Shown in pieces: positions 57,347-64,000 of a stretch of DNA of 64,000 nucleotides (position 1 is the first letter of the stretch; the number at the start of each line of letters is the position of its first letter). The stretch spans positions 33,298,484 to 33,362,483 of the forward strand of contig CM062291.1 of NCBI GenBank assembly GCA_031216915.1. Reading direction: 5' to 3'. Made by a program: the position numbers and the translations under genes. The notes beneath the pieces are model-generated. The model was not told the origin of the DNA. It made no database searches and saw nothing but the letters and a program-made list of their open reading frames with translations. Source of the stretch: Pictodentalium vernedei (lineage: Eukaryota > Mollusca > Scaphopoda > Dentaliida > Dentaliidae).

Positions 57347-57703
57347 TATTTATTTATTGGTGTTTAAGGTCACATATTTCTGCACAATGGCTAATCATGA
57401 CCATGACAGTTTTACAGGTGGAGGAAGCCGGAGTACCCGGAGAGAACCACCGAGCAACGGCGAGCAACTGCCAGCTCCCCAACATACCAACTCCACACAA
57501 GCAGGGTTAGCATTGGTTGAAGACAGGTGCACCATCGACGTGCAGTACGCCTTAGTACACAGCGTCACCGTTCCCCCACATGGGCAATGGGGGTGAAGTG
57601 TCTTGCCCAAGGACACAACGCGGTTGCCGCAGGTGGGATTCGAATAGAGAACCTCTCAGCTTGCAGCCTGCACCTCTACCAACTGAGCCACCGCGCCCCA
57701 AAA
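57347..57703 (-). mobile_element. tRNA-derived SINE, short variant
   Basis: Same family, with a small internal deletion (CCACACAAGCAGGG where others have the longer CACAGGCAGGG segment). Box B is altered (GATTCGAATAG on the plus strand). Flanking repeat TTAAGGTGAG at 57337-57346 and 57704-57713. Confidence 0.9.
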
Positions 57704-57782
57704 TTAAGGTGAGGAAGATGAGTACTAATAATGAATGACAAAACTACAGTTGGAAAACATTTTAAGAAAATCTAGTTCTAAA

Positions 57783-58145
57783 TTTATTTATTTATTGGTG
57801 TTTAAGGTCACATATTTATGCACAATGGCTAATCATGACCGTGACAGTTTTACGGGTGGAGGAAGCCGGAGTACCCGGAGAGAACCACCGAGCAACGACG
57901 AGCAGCTGTCAGCTCTCCAACATCGTAACTCCGCACTGCAGCACAGGCAGGGTTAGATTTGTTGAAGACATGCGTACCATCGACGTGCAGTATGCCTTAG
58001 TACACGGCGTCATCGTGCCCCCACGCGGGCAATGGAGATGAAGTGTCTTGCCCAAGGACACAACGCGGTTGCCGCAGGTGGGATTCGAACCGAGGACCTC
58101 TCGGCTTGCAGCCTGCACCTCTACCAACTGAGCCACCGCGCTCCC
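57783..58145 (-). mobile_element. tRNA-derived SINE, full length
   Basis: Box A and box B are intact on the minus strand. The 13-bp duplication ATCTAGTTCTAAA is at 57770-57782 and 58146-58158. It begins only 69 bp after the previous SINE's target duplication. Confidence 0.93.
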
Positions 58146-58248
58146 ATCTAGTTCTAAAAGATTCAAAAACAACATTTGTGTGAGGGAAAGGAAATATTAG
58201 TTACGATATGCTCATATCAAAAATAAGCTGTCATAAGAAGTTTCTTAA

Positions 58249-58490
58249 TCCTTTACCCAACGTAACGGCCAAAACCGGCCAGCGCTATTCTCAAAAATCG
58301 CCAATTAATTTTCATTATTTTTTCATTTTTTGTCTCAAATCATAGGTTATGACCCCTCGTTGGAACGAGCTCAATGAGCTCGTTCCAACGAGGGGTCATA
58401 ACCTATGTTTTTGAGACAAAAAATGAAAAAAATTAGTTATTCAAGAATTTTTTTGGCAAGTGTCGTCTGCTTTTCATGTTAGGTAAAGGG
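58249..58490 (-). mobile_element. piggyBac-type MITE, family 1, inverted copy
   Basis: Opposite orientation to the other family-1 copies: it begins CCTTTACCCAACGTAACGG and ends AGCAGACG-complement then GTTAGGTAAAGGG. TTAA is at 58245-58248 and 58491-58494. The second TTAA is shared with the next MITE. Confidence 0.87.
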
Positions 58491-58494
58491 TTAA

Positions 58495-58675
58495 CCCTTT
58501 ACCCAATGCTCACGATATCCAAATTTATTAATTTAAATATGATTTTTTCAAATTTTCAAAAAATTACAACAAAAACCATACCATGCAACCCTTCATTGAA
58601 ACGAGCTTGGCAAGTTTGTTCCAAAGGGGTCACATGATATGGTTTTGTGGAAATTTTCTGAAAAATATTTCCAAG
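58495..58675 (+). mobile_element. piggyBac-type MITE, family 2, right end lost
   Basis: Starts CCCTTTACCCAATG at the TTAA that ends the previous MITE. Keeps ACAAAAACCATACCATG and GGGGTCACATGATATGGTTT arms. The terminal GGTAAAGGG is missing. Confidence 0.65.
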
Positions 58676-58679
58676 TAAA

Positions 58680-59345
58680 TTGCACCCGGTTTCCCAGGAA
58701 ATAACTGATAAAAAATTTATATCTGTTCAAGGCCATTTCTTACATTTTCAGCATTTTTCAAGGCCTCACAATAGCCAAATTTAAGGATTTCCAAGGCCCT
58801 GCCTTCACTCTTCCTTACTAGGACCTCCTGGTCATTAGCCCATCCTCACATATCCCTTCAAGGGAAGTGGGAGGATGAGGATAATGACTAGAGAGTCCCA
58901 GTTAAGACTATGCCATCACAAGTTATAGCATATAAACAAGCCAGAAAATAAACAGACTGTGATCTGCAAAATGAGGTCCCAAGAGGGTGAATTTAGTGAT
59001 GCTACCCTGCACAGCAGGGTAGCATCACTAAATTTACCCTCTGTGAACTTCAATCTGAATAAGGATCTCAAAACTAAACAGAAAGAGATACCCAGCGGAT
59101 AAATTGACCCTCTGTATGGGATAGCATCATCATATTCACCCCCTGGGAACCTCATTCTGCAAATGTCAGACTGCTTATTTTCAGGCCTGCATATAAAACT
59201 ATACAGTTTATGTGTTTTATCAGTATTTTTATTTCAAGGCTTCCTGGCCCATTTTCCAGGATTTCAAGACTTTGAATTGAGTGGCTATCAACCAAATTCA
59301 AGGCTATTCCTTGAATCTAATGCACGGCGGGAACCCTGGGTTCAT
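58680..59345. mobile_element. Possible hAT-type element enclosing the CAAGCC MITE
   Basis: CACCCGGTTTCCCAGG at the left and GCGGGAACCCTGGGTTC at the right are roughly inverted. Subterminal CAAGGCC/AATTTAAGGATTTCCAAGG and GGATTTCAAG...AATTCAAGGC recur in inverse. No clean 8-bp duplication, so tentative. It contains 58937-59189. Confidence 0.35.
58937..59189 (-). mobile_element. hAT-type palindromic MITE (CAAGCC family), inverted copy
   Basis: CAAGCCAGAAAATAAACAG... CTGCTTATTTTCAGGCCTG, with perfect 8-bp flanks CATATAAA (58929-58936, 59190-59197). Confidence 0.9.
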
Positions 59346-59724
59346 ACCTCAAGAGGTACAAAACAAAATGGTTCAAAATGATAAAGGACTGAAAAGACTC
59401 TGGACCATGGAATCAATAAATTTGAATGACTGTTAATTCCAGTGGAACTCTGTTTATTGTACATTAAAGTTTTCAATAGTTGGCAATGAGACTTGTTTTG
59501 GGAGATTTTTGGAGTATTTATACCACTCTCCACCCAAAATGAGTAGAGTTGCAATAAAAGATTTTATGTACCATTTACCGAAAAATGCAATCGCAAACAA
59601 CAATATCAGTAGTGATAAAAATTTGATGATAAAAGATCTTGTATCACTATTGCAGTAGCAATACAAGTCACATGAGAACACGGGAAAAGAATGCTAACGT
59701 GCCTGACAGACTATTTCAGTGGTA
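59346..59724. other. Intron without recognisable element
   Basis: Unique-looking AT-rich sequence; nothing supported. Confidence 0.45.
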
Positions 59725-60153
59725 CAGTGAAGCCCACTTAATTGGATATCTCTTAACTGAATAACCCTGTTAACTGAATATAATTTCCCAATACAAAACC
59801 ATTTACCATACCTCCAGTACAAGTTTGACCTGTTAATTGAATATAAGTTATTGAGTAAACTCCTGTTAATTGAATAAAAAATCTTGTAACCTGTCGAGAA
59901 ATTACCCGGACACTCCCCAGTTTTCCTTTGTTTATAGACCTATTTGGCCTCAGTACATCCAATACAGTCATTTAATCCATTATATCTTGTTTGACAGAGC
60001 TCCATGAGCTCTGTAAAACAAGATATAATAGATTAAATGCCAAGTTAATCTCTAGAATACAGGAAAGTGAGACAATCCCTGTTAATTGAATATTCCTGTT
60101 AATTGAATAATTTTCATTGGCAAAGTGTCTATTCAATTAACAGGGTTTCACTG
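59725..60153. mobile_element. pogo-type MITE (CAGTGAAGCC), full copy
   Basis: CAGTGAAGCCCACTTAATTG and its terminal complement (CAATTAACAGGGTTTCACTG) are flanked by TA (59723-59724, 60154-60155). The interior is rich in TTAATTGAATA. The central hairpin is ATTATATCTTGTTTGACAGA GCTC and complement. Second copy at 63179-63608. Confidence 0.8.
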
Positions 60154-60471
60154 TACTGACAATCACAAGTCATTTCCTTCAAAAACTTATAATGCTGCAA
60201 AGAAGGATGCATCAATTTTGCCTCAACATACATTCCACATTACAGGTAACTGGACGATCCATTACATAAACAATCCACCATGCAAAACACCGAAACAAAA
60301 AACATGGAGGTGAATCACAAAAATTGAAAGTTATAGCAAGAAAATTCTGAAATGTAACATCAACATTGTGGTTTGGTCGCTTCTAACAATTATGAATATA
60401 CAGTTGGACAATATACGTGGGAGTTAGACTGGTTGATAGAGTGATTTATTGCTCACATCACTGTAACTTAC
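60154..60471. other. Intron without recognisable element
   Basis: About 320 bp between the MITE and the exon donor; nothing supported. Confidence 0.45.
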
Positions 60472-60574
60472 CTGGAATCATTGTTGAGTCTTCTGGTGGT
60501 GGAGTTGGTGGTTTAGATGGGGGATCACTATCCTTTTCAGCAAAACCTTCATCTTCGCCATCTCCAACAAGAGG
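60472..60574 (-). CDS. ABCA1-like: ABCA1-like exon: acidic/proline-rich linker
   Basis: Reads PLVGDGEDEGFAEKDSDPPS KPPTPPPEDSTMIP plus one base. Low-complexity acidic and proline-rich, as expected of the variable insertion in NBD1's tail between the YYLTL and regulatory-fold blocks. Acceptor TTTCAG, donor CAG|GTAAGT. Identified by splice sites, phase and composition; sequence conservation with vertebrate ABCA1 is weak here. Confidence 0.85.
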
Positions 60575-60633
60575 CTGAAAGATAAATTATAACTAGAATG
60601 ACAGTGGAACACTAAAACAATGTATTTAATTAA

Positions 60634-60879
60634 CCCTTTACCTAACATGAAAAGCAGACGACACTTGCAAAAAATAATTCTTGAATAACTAATTCTTTTC
60701 ATTTTTTGTCTCAAAAACATAGGTTATGACCCCCTCATTGGAACGAGCTTGACAAGCTCGTTCCAATGAGGGGTCATAACCTATGCTTTTGAGACAAAAA
60801 ATGAAAAATATAATAAAAATTAATTAGCGATTTTTAAGAATAGCGCTGTCCGGTTTTTACCGTTACGGTAGGTAAAGGG
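60634..60879 (+). mobile_element. piggyBac-type palindromic MITE, family 1
   Basis: TTAA flanks (60630-60633, 60880-60883), CCCTTTACCTAAC/GGTAGGTAAAGGG ends, and a central hairpin with loop-side GAGCTTGACAAGCTC. It begins 55 bp from the acceptor of exon 60574. Confidence 0.87.
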
Positions 60880-60894
60880 TTAATAGTAGCCATC

Positions 60895-61125
60895 ATTTAA
60901 ACTTTACCAAATGCAGACAATTTCAAATATTTTTTTTTGGAGAGATTGGGAAGAATGTGGTACGGGATGTCATCAAGCAGTTCGTCTCCGAGTGTTTGGA
61001 GGAGAGAAGAGGTGAGGGGATAAGGAGGCATTTGGGAGAGCAGGGCTAATCAAGGCCTTCTCACCCGAGAACTGCAGCAAATCAGCAGCTGGACAAAGTG
61101 TTAGTATTATTATATGGTTCAACAG
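60895..61125 (+). mobile_element. LINE 3' fragment inserted in a MITE remnant
   Basis: 60935-61125 repeats the 3' end of the LINE at 39449-41139 (GGAGAGATTGGGAAGAATG, TTCGTCTCCGAGTGTTTGGA, AATCAGCAGCTGG, then an ATT tail). The preceding 35 bp (CTTTACCAAATGCAGACAAT) look like a family-2 MITE left end. Confidence 0.75.
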
Positions 61126-61325
61126 AACAAGTCCATAAATGATCCAGAGGCAATTCAAGACTTCAATACACCATCTCAGAAACCCACATCATGGTAATAA
61201 TCAATTTATCTTACAATACTCCTCCCTCTCTTGACTAGTTCGCATAATGGATTAGGTACAGTTTTTAACAGCGTCTATTTTGACAATCATTCAGCATCTA
61301 TGAAGTGATTTTTTATGAATGAAGA

Positions 61326-61577
61326 CAAGCCAGAAAATAAGCAATCTGTCATTTCCAGAATTAGGTTCTCAGAGGGTGAATTTGCAGATGCTATCCCATA
61401 CAGTGGGCCAATTTATCCTTTGGGTACCTCTTTTTGTTTAGGTTTGAGACCCTGATTGAGATTGAGGTTCACAGAAGGTAAATTTAGTGATGCTACCCTG
61501 CATGCAGGGTAGCATCACCAAATTCACCCTCTGGGGACCTCATTTTGCAGATGACAGTCTGCTTATTTTCTGGCTTA
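61326..61577 (+). mobile_element. hAT-type palindromic MITE (CAAGCC family)
   Basis: CAAGCCAGAAAATAAGCAA... CTGCTTATTTTCTGGCTTA, flanked by AATGAAGA and AAAGAAGA (7 of 8 bases equal). Confidence 0.82.
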
Positions 61578-62124
61578 AAAGAAGATTATGATATAGTATT
61601 GTGTTCTTTTGCACTGTGCATGATATAATCCCCCTTCTCTGTTTTACTTGTACTAAAACTGCTGAAGTTTATAGCAGTGTTTCAGCTGTCTTTTTCTTTG
61701 TTTTATCCCATAAATTGCCATTTATTTGAACAACAAAAGCCTTGGATAAATTTTTGCTTTATTCACCTAGTAGGGTGATAAATTTTCCCCATAGGTTTAA
61801 CACTTAAAGTATTTATTCCCCTAGTAGTGACGGACTTGTTGACCTCTGGCCTCTATCACATTTGTCTAGCATAATTAATAGTTTGATTGTTGATTTCTTT
61901 ATATCTTTTTGAAAGTATTACACAATGCCAGTAGAAAACACCACACACTGCTCATATAATAAAGTATTTTGCAAGTTTAGCTCAAGTTTGTAGGGGAATT
62001 ATTTTTAGACAGAAATGTAGTCGATCGAATTGGACCAATGTGCTCCTCACTTCTTACTGTGTTTTGTAGCGAATTATAGCACGATTTTGCCGTGACTGCC
62101 CTGTAGAAGATTTATGGGATAAAC
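61578..62124. other. Intron without recognisable element
   Basis: About 550 bp; phrases with TTCACCTAGTAGGGTGA and TTCCCCTAGTAGTGACGG recur, but no repeat structure is supported. Confidence 0.4.
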
Positions 62125-62270
62125 AAAATAAATGTATAGTGTTTTGAAGTAAAAAACTTATTCTACTCATAGAATTAAGAATGAAACCGACTCGCCAGAG
62201 ACTCGTCGGTTTCATTCTTAATCCTACTTGTAGAATAAATTTTTTACTTGAAAACACTATACGTTTATTC
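62125..62270. repeat. Foldback, ~65-bp arms
   Basis: AATGTATAGTGTTTTGAAGT and GAATTAAGAATGAAACCGAC are mirrored on the right by GTCGGTTTCATTCTTAATCC and CTTGAAAACACTATACGTTT, around CTCGCCAGAGACTC. Confidence 0.8.
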
Positions 62271-62839
62271 TATATTTTTTTTTCATGTTTAATGCACAGT
62301 AAGCCAATATAAAAATATCATCATGGCAAAAATGATCATATCTAATTTATTTCATTCAGCTGGTGACTTATTTATCATTTAACTGGTACACTGCTGGAAG
62401 CTCATATTTGGAAACTACTCTGAAGTGCTGGAGCTGCCACAAAAATGTTTCATATTCTCTGGAGGTACTTCGTTTTATCTTGGAAGCAAAATTATTTAGT
62501 CTGTATGGATTTGCCTTGTTATAATTTATGGGAGAATACCCGTAGGCACTCTTCCATAAAATGTTACAAGGCAAAGACATGTGATCAATTTTGCCAAGCA
62601 AAAATAATTCAGCACTCTACCAGTTAATTACAAAAATGGTGGCCTTGACATGTATAATAACTTGATGCCAATTGAGTGCAAGTAAAAACATTCTTTTTTT
62701 TAATCGTATTATCACATGTGCAGTTGTTACCCACAATACAGATTTATATTTAGGTGGTCTTACTTGTATTGTATTCGATCTTGTTGTTCTTAAAGAATAA
62801 AACCAATAAATTAAAATTTTTAATGGTACAAACCTTTAC
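62271..62839. other. Intron with one small foldback
   Basis: TTTGCCTTGTTATAATTTAT and its loose complement (CATAAAATGTTACAAGGCAA) lie at 62509-62574. Otherwise nothing supported. Confidence 0.5.
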
Positions 62840-63144
62840 ATGAGTCAGAGTTCTTATACTGCCAGCTGTTGAAGGTCGATCAAGAGACGTATCAGAAGGA
62901 AAAACATCAAGAAGCTCTCTACTATTCCCATCTCTGCCGTTACCTGATTCTATATCTCTGCTGTCCACTTCTTTACATTCATCTGTATTCCGAGCCAATG
63001 TCAAATAATAACCACTGCCATAACGTTCTTTTAGAAACAAACTCGTACCAAGACAACAAAGTTTTCCATTGGATATTATGGCAATTCTATCTCCCAGAAC
63101 ATCTGCTTCATCCATATGATGTGTTGACAGAATGAGAGTTCGGC
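62840..63144 (-). CDS. ABCA1-like: ABCA1-like exon: NBD1 H-loop and following strand
   Basis: First two bases complete a Gly codon; the exon then reads [40 protein letters not shown] and [11 protein letters not shown], followed by an acidic, serine-rich tail. The His pair in STHH includes the switch histidine that contacts ATP gamma-phosphate, and [10 protein letters not shown] is the characteristic ABCA block after Walker B. Acceptor TTTTAAG, donor CAT|GTAAAG; 305 bp. The exon carrying Walker B and the signature motif should lie beyond 64000. Confidence 0.96.
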
Positions 63145-63178
63145 CTTAAAACGGAAATAAATTGAACACATTTTAGCA

Positions 63179-63608
63179 CAGTGGAGCCCACTTAATTGGA
63201 TATCTCTTAATTGTATATCCCTGTTAATTGAAAATAATTTTCAAACACAAAACAATTTACCACACCTTCAGAACAAATTTGATCTGTTAATTGCATATGG
63301 GTTGTAGAGTAAACTCCTGTTAATTGTATATAAATTTTTGTAATATGTCGAAAAAATTACTGTGACACGCACCAAATTCCCCTTATTTATCAACCTTTTT
63401 GGCCTCACTACATCCAATACAGGCATTTATTCTATTATATCTTGTTTGACAGAGCACTATGAGCTCTGTCAAACAAGATATAATAGAATAAATGCTCAGT
63501 TTACCTCCAGAACACAGGAAACTGACCAAATCCCTGTTAATTGTATACTCCTGTTAATTGAATAATTTTCACTGGCAAAATGGATATTCAATTAAGAGGA
63601 TTCTACTG
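63179..63608. mobile_element. pogo-type MITE (CAGTGGAGCC), second copy
   Basis: CAGTGGAGCCCACTTAATTG and a right end GAGGATTCTACTG followed by TA (left dinucleotide is CA). Same interior and central TATCTTGTTTGACAGAGC hairpin as 59725-60153. It starts 35 bp upstream of the exon 63144 acceptor. Confidence 0.75.
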
Positions 63609-64000
63609 TACAAGCGGTATTAACAAGACAAGTTAGTTATTTTTTGATGGATTATTAGTTCCAAATATACACAAAATGTTTTTTGGGGTTAGTCTCCAAA
63701 TGCCGTCAGGCTACAAATAATTAGCAGTTAGTCGTGAGTGTTGAGTTATAGTCTATATCAATATTGGCTACAGTTTGTGGAGGATTGTGACTGAAATACA
63801 TATACTTGGTGTCCTCCCACTAGACCAATTCCCTTTAGACCAATTCCCTTTAGGCCAATTCCCAAATGACCAATTCCCCTTAGAACAACTACATACTGTT
63901 ATTGATTAAGGGTTGATTAAGGATAATTAAGAAAACATTTATTTATTAAGCACTTTATCTGATAAAAAAAATAATAAAAAGAATCACAGCCTTTGAAAGT
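63609..64000. other. Intron end with a short tandem repeat
   Basis: GACCAATTCCCTTTA-like units (about 17 bp) repeat four or five times at 63820-63895. No exon seen up to the window edge. Confidence 0.55.

Larger units (their letters stand above)
10323..63144 (-). other. ABCA1-like: ABCA1-like ABC transporter gene body (seven exons, partial)
   Basis: Exons in transcript order are 63144-62840, 60574-60472, 47618-47410, 46070-45986, 43700-43581, 22128-21962 and 10465-10323. Phases chain without a break (2+303, 102+1, 2+207, 84+1, 2+117+1, 2+165, 141+2), giving about 377 residues. They cover the D-loop/H-loop side of NBD1 ([16 protein letters not shown]), an acidic/proline-rich linker, the conserved LGISSYGISDTSLEE block, a basic cytosolic stretch, the VKGWKL...FHHVRRSKKGF segment and the first helix of TMD2. 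The closest family member I know is ABCA1, which has these blocks in the same order. ABCA proteins are full-size lipid exporters at the plasma or organelle membrane. Introns reach 21.4, 12.9 and 11.5 kb and are almost entirely transposons. Exons for Walker A/B and for the second half of the protein lie outside the window. Confidence 0.93.

Noticed and set aside
12482..58175. Several ~65-75 aa frames (VEVQAASREVLGSNPTCGNR) that look like a conserved protein family
   Set aside because: These are translations of the SINE head; target duplications show the copies are SINEs.

Overview
The window is a piece of an animal genome, most likely a mollusc (bivalve or gastropod). The evidence is one spliced ABC-transporter gene with GT-AG introns, and introns packed with repeats typical of mollusc genomes: pearl/Helentron-type elements with GGAC microsatellites and 3' hairpins, palindromic MITEs, a tRNA-derived SINE family and DIRS retrotransposons. 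No bacterial-style operons, rRNA genes or CRISPR arrays are present.

The only host gene I can support is an ABCA1-like full transporter on the minus strand. Seven exons (63144-62840, 60574-60472, 47618-47410, 46070-45986, 43700-43581, 22128-21962, 10465-10323) join in a consistent reading phase. They encode the end of nucleotide-binding domain 1, the regulatory linker and the first membrane helix of transmembrane domain 2. About 1.13 kb of coding sequence is spread over 52.8 kb, and both ends of the gene lie outside the window.

Nearly everything else is mobile DNA in these introns. Three DIRS (tyrosine-recombinase) retrotransposons sit at 2244-9494, 30644-39122 and 49530-56663, all on the minus strand. 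The youngest (third) has perfect inverted terminal repeats over about 190 bp, open RT/RNase H and recombinase frames, and one frameshift in gag. The first has an intact gag but broken pol. The second is badly decayed, yet its termini nearly match. A pogo/Tigger-like transposase gene (29743-41905) is cut apart by a SINE, by a piggyBac-type MITE that itself holds DIRS copy 2 (which holds a Helentron-like element), and by a LINE fragment. Other nests are a SINE inside a piggyBac-type MITE inside a hAT-type MITE (11947-12909), and a Helentron-like element inside a Harbinger-type MITE (18819-20332).

Several non-autonomous families can be typed from target-site duplications seen here: TTAA (piggyBac-type, about ten copies), 8 bp (hAT-type, five copies), TAA (PIF/Harbinger-type, five copies) and TA (pogo-type). 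Many are built around a long, nearly perfect central hairpin. Helentron-like elements all point to the plus strand, whereas the six SINEs and three DIRS elements all point to the minus strand. I found no clear new cellular system. The best leads are the nested insertion history, the palindromic MITE cores, the strand bias, and the DIRS internal complementary region that records the circle junction.
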